The notes beneath the pieces are model-generated. The model saw only the letters and a program-made list of their open reading frames with translations, ran no database searches and was not told where the DNA came from. Shown here in pieces: positions 38,644 through 47,705 of a stretch of 64,000 bases of DNA. The stretch covers positions 1 to 64,000 of the forward strand of contig JAQSXJ010000017.1 in NCBI GenBank assembly GCA_029256725.1. The letters are read 5' to 3'. Numbering within the stretch: the stretch's first letter is position 1; each line of letters starts with the position of its first letter. Source of the DNA: Anaerocolumna sp. (lineage in GTDB: Bacteria; Bacillota; Clostridia; Lachnospirales; Lachnospiraceae). The position numbers and the translations under genes were made by a program.

Positions 38644-39762
38644 TCATGGCTTCGCAGTTCCGTCCTTTTCCATATCTTCTGCTATTTCCAGCAGAAAGAG
38701 GATTGCCAGTGCCTGTCCATAGGGCATGGAGCGAATTGCTATTTCTTTATAGAACTGCTTGTTAACTCTTCCCATTGCAGTTCCGTAGGAGACTTGGTTA
38801 ACGATACCCTCTTCGGTAATATTTTGAAGTATCGGTTCCAGGGCTTTGTATGCACAGTTTTTATAACTGTCGTCAATAAGGTCAAGATGAACAGCCTTTA
38901 GGATCCCATAAGCAAACCCACAGGTAGCACTGGTTTCTGTATATGAAGTACTATCATCTATTAACGTATGCCACATACCACTTGCTCCCTGGTATTTTCC
39001 CAAGGCTTCCACCTGCGCTTTTAATGCTTCCAGAAGGAATCGCCGGATGCTGCCTTCGCAATCCACCATATTTAAAAATTCCGGGATTGCAATTGTCACC
39101 CAGCAATTTCCCCTTCCCCACAAAGCTTCAACAAAATTATGGTTGCCATTAAAGGTCCAGCCATGATACCATAAGCCGGTTTTTTTATCTGCCAGATATT
39201 TTATATGTAATAAAAACTGATATTTGGCTTCTTCTATGTATTCTGGTTTATCGGAAATCCTTCCATAATTAGCAAGAAAAAGTACTGTCATTACAAGTGT
39301 ATCATCCCAGAGTTCCTGATCATTTAAGGTGTCAGAAGTAATGTGCTGAAAGCCTCCTTCTTTGGTTTTCGGCAGTTCTGTCATTATCCACTCTGCCCAT
39401 TCAGCACAGACAGTGTGAAACACAGGGTTGCCTGTATATTCAGCTGCATATGATAAAGTCAGCATCGGTGCACAGGTATTAATATTCTTAGAAGGAAGCC
39501 CGCTGTCAATACGCTCGTTGTAATATTTCAAAATCAACGCCAGGTATTTCTCTTCTTTCGTTTTCTCAAACAGCTTCCAAAATCCAAAAAGTCCAATACC
39601 CTGTGTCCATTCCCAGAATCTATATCGTGTAATATCGTCCCCAGCCAGATTTTTAGATTTCATATTTGTCAGAAAATCCATATCATCCTCATAGAGCACT
39701 TTTTGAAAACTTTCTATTAGCACATTTAATTTTGACTGTATTAATGTATCTTCCTTCAGCAT
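38644..39762 (-). CDS. GH105/GH88-type unsaturated glycuronyl hydrolase (YteR-like)
   Basis: 372 aa, the usual length for YteR/YesR. An (alpha/alpha)6 barrel with the signature WEWTQGIGLFGFWKL, the catalytic Asp candidate in LWDDTLVMTVLFLA, GLWYHGW and WGRGNCWVTIAIP. It removes the unsaturated uronic acid left by polysaccharide lyases, most likely from rhamnogalacturonan. The start is ATG 39762 with AAAGGATAAATTCC upstream. The frame is open for 56 more codons, but those run into the palindromic element at 39801-39966 and are not family-like. Confidence 0.9.
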   Translation of the reverse strand: MLKEDTLIQSKLNVLIESFQKVLYEDDMDFLTNMKSKNLAGDDITRYRFWEWTQGIGLFGFWKLFEKTKEEKYLALILKYYNERIDSGLPSKNINTCAPMLTLSYAAEYTGNPVFHTVCAEWAEWIMTELPKTKEGGFQHITSDTLNDQELWDDTLVMTVLFLANYGRISDKPEYIEEAKYQFLLHIKYLADKKTGLWYHGWTFNGNHNFVEALWGRGNCWVTIAIPEFLNMVDCEGSIRRFLLEALKAQVEALGKYQGASGMWHTLIDDSTSYTETSATCGFAYGILKAVHLDLIDDSYKNCAYKALEPILQNITEEGIVNQVSYGTAMGRVNKQFYKEIAIRSMPYGQALAILFLLEIAEDMEKDGTAKP

Positions 39763-39800
39763 GGAATTTATCCTTTCATCTGTTTCCTTATTTATATACT

Positions 39801-39966
39801 TAGGGTGTGTTTGAAAACTCATTGCACCGTTCTGAACGTCCCACTTTGCGGTATCCTGCGTTGCGATTTTGGGAACGTAGGCACCACTACGCTCCCAAAA
39901 TCGCGCCTTGTCTCCCACAAAGTAGAACATTCAGCTCGGCGCAAGCAGTTTTCAAGCACGCCCTAG
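39801..39966. repeat. Long palindromic element with inverted ends (MITE/REP-like)
   Basis: The ends TAGGGTGTGTTTGAAAACT and AGTTTTCAAGCACGCCCTA match at 17 of 19 positions. Next, CTGAACGTCCCACTTTG pairs imperfectly with CAAAGTAGAACATTCAG, and the centre GCGATTTTGGGAACGTAG pairs with CTACGCTCCCAAAATCGC at 17 of 18. The whole 165 bp can fold as one hairpin. Flanking TA dinucleotides could be a TA target duplication as in IS630/mariner-type elements, but this is not proven. Confidence 0.75.
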
Positions 39967-40036
39967 TTTTATGAACTTCAGTATAGCAATTTATTGCACC
40001 TAAAACTATGCTTCTTTTGCGTAATTTGGCTTTTAT

Positions 40037-40050
40037 ATTGCATTTATTGC
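40037..40050 (+). promoter_or_regulatory. Candidate AraC-type binding motif upstream of the AraC gene
   Basis: ATTGCATTTATTGC occurs here, 71 nt before the AraC start, and identically at 46176-46189 before the ABC permease stub. A looser copy (TTTTGCGTAATTTGGC) lies next to it at about 40017-40030. Role as the AraC protein's operator is inferred from the shared motif only. Confidence 0.45.
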
Positions 40051-40120
40051 TTTTTTACAATATACTGATTCTAAGAATTTTAATCACACCTTAGAACCTT
40101 ATTTGAAAGGAACTGAAATA

Positions 40121-41035
40121 ATGCTGTTAGATAATCTGATTCTTTATGAAAAATGTCATCTGGTAGAAATAAACAATCCAGAAGACCCATTTTTTTATTT
40201 CTTTGATTATGATGACCGTTCCTATAGTATCAATATGGAATTTCAGCATTTCCACAGGTTTTACGAGCTTTGCATCCTGCTTGACCAATCTGCGGACCAT
40301 ATCATAGAAGGTGATATTTATGACCTGCAATTTGGTGATATTGTAGCTTTAAAACCTTCCCTGTTACATAAGACTCAATATCCCCATGGTACTCCTAAGA
40401 AACGCCTTATTATTAATTTCAAACTGCCAATGGAACTGGAGGGTATTGCAAAGGATCTTGCCGTTTTATTCTCTATTTTTGAAAAAGCCGTTCCCATTTA
40501 TCGTTTCGAAGGCTCATATAAAGAGGATCTCTTCAAAACTCTTAATGATATATTCATACTATCAAAGAAAAGGACCTCCATTAACAATTTGCTGATCCAT
40601 ACGAAATTCATGGAGTTCCTGACAAAGATCTATCTCTATCAGGATCAGAATATTTATGTAGTACATTCTTCTGCGGATAATCTGACTAACAAGATATACT
40701 CTATTACCTCTTATATCCATGAACATTATGGCGACTCTTTGTCACTTGATTTCTTGTCTTCCCGGTTCTATATCAGCAGTTATTACTTGTCCCACCAATT
40801 TAAAAAGATTACCGGTTTTACTTTAAACAGTTATATCCAGATGACAAGAATAAGAAACGCCCAGCAGCTGCTTCTTTCTACTGATACCAGGATAACGGAT
40901 ATTTCGGAAACCTGTGGGTTTGCCAGTTTCTCGCAGTTCAACCGCACTTTTCGAAAGTACTGTGGTCTTTCTCCTTCAAAATATCGAACGGACAAGGATG
41001 CGAAGGCTATGGTTTCGTTTCGTGTTACAGAATAA
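40121..41035 (+). CDS. AraC-family transcriptional regulator with N-terminal cupin
   Basis: 304 aa. Residues about 1-130 are a cupin-like sensor (FYELCILLDQSADHIIEGD, then LQFGDIVALKPSLLHKT). Residues about 200-300 are two helix-turn-helix motifs: SLDFLSSRFYISSYYLSHQF, then ITDISETCGFASFSQFNRTF and RKYCGLSPSKYR. It probably activates glycan-use genes in response to a sugar. The start MLLDNLILYEK has GAAAGGAACTGAAATA upstream. It is divergent from GH105 and convergent with the degraded GH38 locus, and shares a motif with the 46 kb promoter. Confidence 0.93.
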   Translation: MLLDNLILYEKCHLVEINNPEDPFFYFFDYDDRSYSINMEFQHFHRFYELCILLDQSADHIIEGDIYDLQFGDIVALKPSLLHKTQYPHGTPKKRLIINFKLPMELEGIAKDLAVLFSIFEKAVPIYRFEGSYKEDLFKTLNDIFILSKKRTSINNLLIHTKFMEFLTKIYLYQDQNIYVVHSSADNLTNKIYSITSYIHEHYGDSLSLDFLSSRFYISSYYLSHQFKKITGFTLNSYIQMTRIRNAQQLLLSTDTRITDISETCGFASFSQFNRTFRKYCGLSPSKYRTDKDAKAMVSFRVTE

Positions 41036-41212
41036 TAATGATTTAAAAGCTGATTTAAAGGTCAAAGGCTAAGTTGCTTACAAGGGGACGGCAATTTACA
41101 CCAAACAGAAAGATTCATGGGCAGATTCCAATGTATAAGAAGTGCAAATCGCCTGTTTACTGGTGGAAACAGGGCTTTCGGCTTATAAATTTTAGTATTA
41201 TAGTATTTTTGC

Positions 41213-42403
41213 TTAAATCGGATTCTGTCTTTTAAAACGGAAAGTCTTTATTTCAAATGGCTTGAGGATAAAGGAAAATTTATTTTCCTTTGCTTTAACT
41301 TTATGTTCCATAGAACTTAGTTCTGCATTATTTTGGAATTCAGTAGTATTTATAGGTTTAGCAGTACTTATAAGCTCAGCAGCACTTATTAGTTCAGAAG
41401 TACTTGTTGGTTCATCAGCATTTATGGGCTCGTTAGCACTTATTCATTCAGCAGTATTTATGTAATTGGCTGTACTTATAATTTTGGTATTTATAGGTTC
41501 GATAACATTTTTTAGGTTAGTATTACTCATGAGTTCAGCTGAACATATGGATTCTGCAGAATTTAAAAATTCAATAATTTTTGCAGGTTCTGGGGGACTT
41601 ATTATTTCACTTGAAATTATATCTTCTTCCATGAGATTACATTCCGTTACCTCCCAGGAATTAAGGAGTGGAGATGTTATACTGGTGTTACTCCGTCTGC
41701 CGTATGCTTCATATATTCTAAGAATTATATCCTCTGATGCCTCTGCCTTTTTTACAGTATCAAGGATTACATTCTCAGAATCTGTTGAAAATAATGACCA
41801 GGCTTTCCTGCTGCCTGTTTTTAGTTGGTTAACTTCTCTTGTATAAAGCGGGCAGTTCAGATCATAGGCATTCTGTAGTACCCTTCCTTTTCTGTAATCA
41901 CCCAGATGCGGTAATAGGGAATATGTAAATATATGAACTTCTTTATCATCCTCTGGGTTCGGATATATACCGGATTTTATCAGGGTAATTCCTATGACAG
42001 ACTCATGAATGTCATAGCCGTATTTGCAGTCATTTAGTACCGCTACTCCATAATCCGCTTCAGAGATATCCGCCAACTTATGAGCACATGATTGTCTGTA
42101 TTCCAGATGTTATCAGCACCTGTCTGAAGGCTTAAGGCTGCAGTCTTTCCTTAAAGTCCTTAGACAGAACAATCTCTGCCTGAAAACAACAATGGAGATC
42201 TTTACCTCCCCAATAATGCCACCTGGGAAATCACTCCATTCACTGGTATCTGCTAGCACTGCCTGCCGTTCATAATATGCTACCTGCTTCATTTTAAACG
42301 CCTTAACAGGAGTTACCTTAGAATGACGTTGCTGCTTTAACAGCTCCAAGGCGATATTTATTCGTTTCATTTGATCTGATATCTGGCTGTCCAAACGCTC
42401 CAT
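41213..42403 (-). pseudogene. GH38 alpha-mannosidase, gutted by a large internal deletion
   Basis: GH38 enzymes have about 850-1050 aa. Here the first 110 or so residues remain (MERLDSQISDQMKRINIALE, later SDFPGGIIGGKDLHCCFQAE after a frame change), then a short GADNIWNTDN stretch joins near 42075 directly to the C-terminal part (WADISEADYGVAVLNDCKYG, FTYSLLPHLGDYRKG). The catalytic domain is absent. The C-terminal domain contains an 18-bp repeat array with a TGA at 41444-41446; the same frame then goes on to FSFILKPFEIKTFRFKR and TAA at 41213. A ribosome binding site (GGGGGACAGAGGGA) remains. Confidence 0.8.
41339..41482. repeat. 18-bp degenerate tandem repeat inside the GH38 remnant
   Basis: Eight units of 18 bp with consensus close to TTCAGCAGTACTTATAGG (plus strand), for example at 41357, 41375, 41393 and 41411, then decayed copies to about 41560. 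On the minus strand each unit encodes six residues of the type E-L-I-S-T-A or K-P-I-N-T-T. One unit carries the TGA stop. Confidence 0.8.
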
Positions 42404-42416
42404 TCCCTCTGTCCCC

Positions 42417-44007
42417 CTAACTTTTCAATTTAAGAGTGATAGTCTTCTCACAGGGTGTATATTCATTCAGATATATGGTAAAACCTTCTGTATTTACCTC
42501 TTCCCCGGAGTAATGTCCTTTAAAGCTATGACTGCCAAAACCAGGTCCAAGTATAAACTGACTTCCATTATGCTCTATCTCCAGATAACCTGACTTTAAT
42601 ATCATATCGGATCCTTTTTCTGCTTTCATATACACTGTTTCATTTTCCAATATAGCACCGGAGGGGATGCAGATTTCAAATCTTAACGGCAGACCTTCCA
42701 GTCCTTCTGCCCGTATACCAAGCTCCAGTCCCTCTGATAATTCTCTTATGGTCACTGTCATTTTGATTTCACTGCTTTTCAGGATTTCTCTTTTTGTGTG
42801 GTCCATTTTCCACCAGTCACTGGTACCGGAATAATTCTTAAAAGGTTGGTAATACCAGCCCTCAGCTACAGCTGTAAGAATATATTCCCCTTCCTTTACT
42901 GTAAGGCTCTGAGGTATAAAGTTTCTGACAGAGCCGTAACTTTCTCCGATTTTAACATAGATTTGCGTATCTCCTGCTTTCATAAATAAGAAGGCACTCT
43001 TATTGTTAATTATGGTATAAGCAAACTTTTCAGTCTTTACCCTCATAACACCTGCTTCCTGATAGAATTTACGATATTCTGTCAGAAAGCCATAATCTTT
43101 AAATTGATAATTCATCATCTTATCATGGAGCATTAAAATATGAAGGCAATCCGGGGCAAGTCCTCCCCGTTCCATGTTGTCTTTGATCAGCTTATGGGCG
43201 GCTCTGTCAAAGATAGGGTCATAAGTAAGGCTGGTCATATAAAGGTATTGGTAAAAATATTTATCTGCATAATCAGACTTTCCCTGATCCTGTCTGGTTG
43301 AATTTTGTGTAAAGATGGTATCGTCCGGATCTATAAAGGTTAACATCATATGAAGATTTCGTATGGCATAACCCAGATATTGTTCATCCCTGGATTCTTC
43401 ATACATAGCTATCATGGCATTGTTAACTACTGCATTGTAATTGCCCGTTGAACGCTCTGCATATTCTCCGTCTTCGTTACCGTCAATTCCTTCTAAAAGG
43501 TACTCACCGGCTCTTAATGAATACCGTTCTGCCTTCAAAGGTTCCTTAGTCAGCCCGGCTCCTTGCAGCAAGGCTGCACATATTGCCCACCTGTGATTAG
43601 GCGTATGAAACCCTCCTGATACTATGGTCTCTAAAGCTTTCATTAGAACAATGAAGTATTTATTTTGCAAGGTTTCTGTACTGTTATTCTTATCGTATTT
43701 GAGTAGAATTCGATAAGCTGCAATAAGTCGCTTAAAGCAAAAGGCGGTATCCGCGGCGGATTTGAAATTACAGGAGGGATAATCAAATCCCCCATCTTCC
43801 CTCTGGCAGTTAATTACGAAATCCATCGCCAGATTTATAGCCTTTAATACTTCTAGTCGTCAGTACATATATCGTCGGCTTTGCTTCAATAATATCTCCC
43901 CTAAGGCCGCCAAAATCTGGCCTTCCAGATACCTTCACCTGATTCTTTAGAAAATCTGATACTCTCTTATCCGCTGAACGGACAATATGCATTTTATATC
44001 TTTCCAT
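42417..44007 (-). pseudogene. Frameshifted polysaccharide-lyase-like protein
   Basis: An ATG at 44007 with AGGAGAGTTGTAACA upstream opens 48 residues (MERYKMHIVRSADKRVSDFL, then DIIEAKPTIYVLT), but the frame is lost near 43850. The continuing frame EVLKAINLAMDFVINCQRED runs on for 470 residues. The first two thirds look like an (alpha/alpha) toroid, with FHTPNHRWAICAALLQGAG and ERSTGNYNAVVNNAMIAMYE; the last third is beta-rich, ending TITLKLKS. The shape resembles heparinase or alginate-lyase-like enzymes, but no family is confirmed. An internal ATG at 43826 could still give a 469-aa product. It follows the small ORF of the CehA operon. Confidence 0.6.
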
Positions 44008-44020
44008 TGTTACAACTCTC

Positions 44021-44179
44021 CTATATCTGCATGTCTCGTATTCTTTCTATCTGCTTCATTAACTCTCTTCTGGTATGGAATCAGATAACTGCTGCCAGGG
44101 CATATCCAACACCTGTTATTGCAAATGACTCCCTCAAAGTGGATACAGGGTTTATACCTTCCAGCAACTCCCTGTCCAT
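44021..44179 (-). pseudogene. Small ORF coupled to the CehA-like gene, with an internal TGA
   Basis: Its ATG (44177-44179) overlaps the TAA of the upstream gene (TAATG), a classic coupled start. It encodes MDRELLEGINPVSTLRESFA, then ITGVGYALAAVI, then TGA; the same frame continues FHTRRELMKQIERIRDMQI to TAG 44021. Without the TGA it would be a 52-aa protein. Identity is unknown. The next gene's ribosome binding site follows directly. Confidence 0.5.
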
Positions 44180-45831
44180 TATAACCCCTCCACCCGCTCA
44201 ATGAAAATAGGGTTTGTTATTGCCATATTGGTACAATCACTTTCTGCCTGAAAGATTATCCAGCGAACCTCCTCCAGGGAATAATCAGAAAGCGTAAAGC
44301 TGTAATCAAAGCAGCCCTTTGTACTTCTCGTTTCTTTCAGTGATATCACCTCTTTGGCATTACCGTTTCTAAATATATTTACCCGTTCCAAGGGTCGGTT
44401 TGCCAGAAGTTTAAGGTTAATATCGGCTGTTCTTTCATGTAATTGATATGTACCACCAGGATATATCCCTTCAATATCCGGTATCAGTACAGGTCCGTTA
44501 GTGAGATAACTCCTACCTTTTCTAAGACTGTCAAGTAAATTAAACTCGGTCTTCTCCCCAGTCAGATGAACATAAGTCCTGACTCCTCCGCTGCCAAGAT
44601 TACTCTTAGCCCATTTTTCGAATATTGTCAGTTCTTTCTTACAAAGACCGAGAAAACTCTCTGACAGAGGAAGTATACCCTCCGGCAGTTTAAGACTGCC
44701 ATCTCTTATAAGTTTTTCCAACCATCGTAATTTACCGTATATCTGCGTGTAGTCATTGGCAAGAATATTGTGGGTATCGCTGCCTGCTGTAGCAGGCAGA
44801 TAGATTCCCTGCTCCAACAATTCCAGCCAGAAGTGAAAGGCCTTATCGTTGGTAGTTCCCGGATACATCGGATTGGATCCGTTCCAGATTTCCATCGTAT
44901 CAAAGCTGGTAATTATATCGTTATAAGCAGGGTTCCAGCTAATGGCTCTGCTATGGTCTCTTGGATGATTTATCTGCGATATGCCTCCGGCTTCTTTGAT
45001 CCAATCTGTTATCCGGATAAATTCTTCTCTCAGGTATTTATCGTTTCTATGGTTATCATCCGGTATTTGATAAATAATATCTTCCTTTACACCCAGTGAC
45101 ATAACATGACCGTTTGAAGTGGATATCTCCTTTGATATCAGCGGAGTGAATTCCTCTGTTCTGGTTTGCTCCCATTCCCCATGATTCAAGATGTTGTGAT
45201 GGTCGCTTAAAGCCCCAAAGGTCAGTCCTGATGCCCTCATAGACTGAGAAACCTCCAAAGGACTTTCCACTACAGGGTCTGTTCCGCCGTAAACCGGGCT
45301 GCTGTATATGCTGTGATGGTGCAAATCACCACTGTACCAGCCGTCATTTCTCAAGTTAATATTTGGTATAAGCTTTTGGGTTACTTCTTCCGTTTCACCG
45401 GCTTCTATTAAAAGTTTCTGATTATAAACCGGATATTCAGAACCTCTTGTGATTTCCAAATGGTATTGTCCGGCTGGAAAACTCTTGCTTAAGACGCCTT
45501 GATTATTGGTCATCTCCCTGTACATGCGCAATTCTCCATTACCCAGATAATTATCAGCAGCTTTTCCTTCACCAGAGAAAGGAAATAACTTAACCTGACA
45601 AAGGATTCCTTCTCCTTGTTCCCCTGCAATTTTTAGCTTAAGAATTCCTTCTTCTTTCTTTCTCGGCCCTTCCTCGTCATAAAAGCCATTATATACCGCA
45701 AGTTCTTCAAACCATAATATCACTTCCGTAAGTTTACTGCTATTCATCTCCTCGTTCTTAAAGCCTTTATTACTGGCAATTCCCCAGGCCATATCTGTTA
45801 AGATTGATAAGAATTTAGATTCCTTTGACAT
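44179..45831 (-). CDS. CehA/McbA-type metallohydrolase with PHP domain
   Basis: 550 aa. An N-terminal beta-rich region (1-165) is followed by a PHP-type metal site: SGDLHHHSIYS, LTFGALSDHHN, SQINHPRDHS and LPATAGSDTHN supply the expected His/Asp ligands. The C-terminal part is beta-sandwich-like. Such proteins hydrolyse phosphoester or carbamate-type bonds; in glycan loci their substrate is unclear. ATG with AAAGAGGTAGATT upstream. It appears intact, between a truncated ABC permease gene and a broken small ORF. If its partners are lost, its present use is doubtful. Confidence 0.8.
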   Translation of the reverse strand: MSKESKFLSILTDMAWGIASNKGFKNEEMNSSKLTEVILWFEELAVYNGFYDEEGPRKKEEGILKLKIAGEQGEGILCQVKLFPFSGEGKAADNYLGNGELRMYREMTNNQGVLSKSFPAGQYHLEITRGSEYPVYNQKLLIEAGETEEVTQKLIPNINLRNDGWYSGDLHHHSIYSSPVYGGTDPVVESPLEVSQSMRASGLTFGALSDHHNILNHGEWEQTRTEEFTPLISKEISTSNGHVMSLGVKEDIIYQIPDDNHRNDKYLREEFIRITDWIKEAGGISQINHPRDHSRAISWNPAYNDIITSFDTMEIWNGSNPMYPGTTNDKAFHFWLELLEQGIYLPATAGSDTHNILANDYTQIYGKLRWLEKLIRDGSLKLPEGILPLSESFLGLCKKELTIFEKWAKSNLGSGGVRTYVHLTGEKTEFNLLDSLRKGRSYLTNGPVLIPDIEGIYPGGTYQLHERTADINLKLLANRPLERVNIFRNGNAKEVISLKETRSTKGCFDYSFTLSDYSLEEVRWIIFQAESDCTNMAITNPIFIERVEGL

Positions 45832-45895
45832 AATCTACCTCTTTTCTGCAAAAACAATGAGACAGCATATGCCGCCTCATTGTTACTTTCATGTA

Positions 45896-46081
45896 TTACT
45901 TACCTGCGACATTTTCCTGATAATAGGCACGTCTGTCAATAGGCCTATATTTAAAAAATGCCAAATAAATCAATGGCAAAACCAACATCAGATAAAGTTG
46001 ATAATTATTTCTCAAATAATTTTTGACAGATATAGTTCTCCTTTTCTTCACTTTACTTTTGAATATGGGTTTGCCCTTCAT
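45896..46081 (-). pseudogene. LplB-type ABC sugar permease, N-terminal stub
   Basis: 61 aa. Residues 1-46 match the start of LplB-like permeases: basic SVKNYLRNNYQLYLMLVLPL, then IYLAFFKY. The usual next residues (IPMYG type) are replaced by RPIDRRAYYQENVAGK and a stop. Full permeases have about 300 aa, so a deletion has removed most of the gene and perhaps a second permease and binding protein. The ribosome binding site GCAGGAGGCTAAAAT and an upstream promoter remain. Confidence 0.7.
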
Positions 46082-46117
46082 ATTTTAGCCTCCTGCTTCT
46101 TGTTCATTTACAGTTTG

Positions 46118-46189
46118 ATTATAACAATACGAAGTATCCATATCTATGCTTTAATTGCTTTTATTTCGGATTTACATTGCATTTATTGC
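46118..46189 (-). promoter_or_regulatory. Promoter region of the glycan locus with candidate AraC sites
   Basis: An extended -10 (TGTTATAAT, box at 46118-46123) has no good -35, as expected for an activated promoter. Upstream lie two direct copies on the minus strand: GCAATAAATGCAAT (46176-46189) and GCAATTAAAGCATA (46145-46158), 31 bp apart. The first is identical to the site before the AraC gene. Confidence 0.5.
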
Positions 46190-46256
46190 GTTTTATATGT
46201 TTATATTGTCACTATTATATTCATAGTTACAATATTTTTTATATATATTGCACATC

Positions 46257-46329
46257 AAAAACGGCTGAGATTAAAATAATGGAATAGCGCAAATGTGCTT
46301 CTATTGCTCATTATTTTATCTCAACCGTT
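46257..46329 (-). terminator. Terminator downstream of glcK
   Basis: A long imperfect stem (AACGGTTGAGATAAAATAAT with ATTATTTTAATCTCAGCCGTT-type partner) encloses an AATAG/CTATT hairpin and ends with CCGTTTTTG. It lies 174 nt past the glcK stop. The rest of 46330-46502 shows no gene. Confidence 0.7.
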
Positions 46330-46502
46330 ATATATATAAGTCAATTAGTCCCTTTAATCTGCTGAAGCAGAAAAATCAATATTTTTATGCTATTTATCTT
46401 TTGCCAGAAAAATTCAAAAATCCTGTTTCCGTTTATATATTAATTATTGTATAGTGCTTATATCAGTTCGGTATAATACTTCATCTAATTCTATCATTGA
46501 CT

Positions 46503-47468
46503 TTACTTATCGTTGCTAAGATGCAGCATTGCTGCTCCGATGAGTCCGGCATCATTATTAAGCGTTGCTATTACGATTTCCGGCTTCTTTATGGATGTCC
46601 TGGAATAACTTTCTTTCTTAATGATCTCCTTAAGGGGGCTAACAAGTGCATCTCCGGCATTGCTGATTCCTCCGCCGATGCAGATAATATCGGGTTGGAA
46701 AATATTGATGATATTTATAACACCGGCCCCAAGATAGATAATAAAGTTCTCAAATACCTTTTCTGCTGTTGCATCGCCTTTTGAAATGCCTTGGAATAAG
46801 GTCTTACCTTCAACCTTACTTAGTTCTCCCTGGCAGAGTTCCCAAAGCACAGATACCTTATCGTTATTCATTGCTTCTCTGGTCTGTTCAACGAGTGCAG
46901 TTGCAGATGCATAAACTTCAAAACACCCTCTGCGGCCGCAGTTACAGTATTTTCCGTCTGCTTTAATAACCATATGTCCCAGCTCACCTGCTGCATAATT
47001 GATACCCTCGTAGATTTTCCCACCCAGAATGATACCGCCGCCAACTCCTGTTCCAAGTGTGATCATTACCATGGAATCAGAGCCCTTAGCTGAGCCTGCT
47101 AGATATTCACCCCAGGCAGCTGCATTGGCATCATTATCAAAGAATACCCGAGTTCCCTCAAATGCAGCAGTAATAACCGGTAAAAAAGGTTCATCACTAA
47201 ACGCAAGATTGTTAGCAAACTCAATCCTTCCGGTATCCCAGTTTGCGGTACCGGGAACTCCTACCCCAACAGATTCTATATCTGAAAGTTTCAGTTTATT
47301 TCTTAAAAGAATTCTATCAGCAAGTGAACGCATATCTGTGATTAATTCATCAGAAGTGCCTCCTGCTCTTGTAGAAACACTATCCTTATCTAATAATTTA
47401 TACTTTTCATCCACCAGTCCTACAACTAAATTAGTGCCACCCAAATCGATTCCCAAAAAGTATTTCAT
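46503..47468 (-). CDS. glcK: ROK-family glucokinase
   Basis: 321 aa. ATP-binding start FLGIDLGGTNLVVGLVD; ROK motif with catalytic Asp in VFFDNDANAAAWGEY; structural zinc site CNCGRRGCFEVYASATAL with His in AAGELGHM. It phosphorylates glucose, for example that released by intracellular glycosidases. ATG with AGAGGAGGATTTAAGGA upstream. A single-gene unit. The 436-bp gap upstream (47469-47904) contains the terminator at 47706-47765 and otherwise only AT-rich sequence. Confidence 0.94.
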   Translation of the reverse strand: MKYFLGIDLGGTNLVVGLVDEKYKLLDKDSVSTRAGGTSDELITDMRSLADRILLRNKLKLSDIESVGVGVPGTANWDTGRIEFANNLAFSDEPFLPVITAAFEGTRVFFDNDANAAAWGEYLAGSAKGSDSMVMITLGTGVGGGIILGGKIYEGINYAAGELGHMVIKADGKYCNCGRRGCFEVYASATALVEQTREAMNNDKVSVLWELCQGELSKVEGKTLFQGISKGDATAEKVFENFIIYLGAGVINIINIFQPDIICIGGGISNAGDALVSPLKEIIKKESYSRTSIKKPEIVIATLNNDAGLIGAAMLHLSNDK

Positions 47469-47705
47469 TCCTTAAATCCTCCTCTACCTTCACCGGTGTC
47501 AGCAATATATTCCGGTGTCACAAACTATACTTGTCCGTATGTATGTTTAGACTCTTCTTTAGATACTTAAAAGGAATTCGTTAATAATTTATACTTTTTG
47601 AATTATCTTTCGTATAAGTATAAAGAAGAAGTCTGCCAAAAACTATGTATTAATTGTCAAAACAACGTATATATATTGTGATTATTGCTTTTAACATTAT
47701 TAGAC

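Noticed and set aside
39763..39930. N-terminal extension of GH105
   Set aside because: The 56 extra codons run through the palindromic element, are not family-like, and a good start with ribosome binding site exists at 39762.
41148..41180. Terminator between AraC and the GH38 remnant
   Set aside because: A CCTGTTT/AAACAGG stem exists, but there is no T tract on either strand, so I do not call it.
45857..46279. 140-codon plus-strand ORF
   Set aside because: It lies antisense to the permease stub and its promoter, has no ribosome binding site, and is hydrophobic only because of AT-rich codons.
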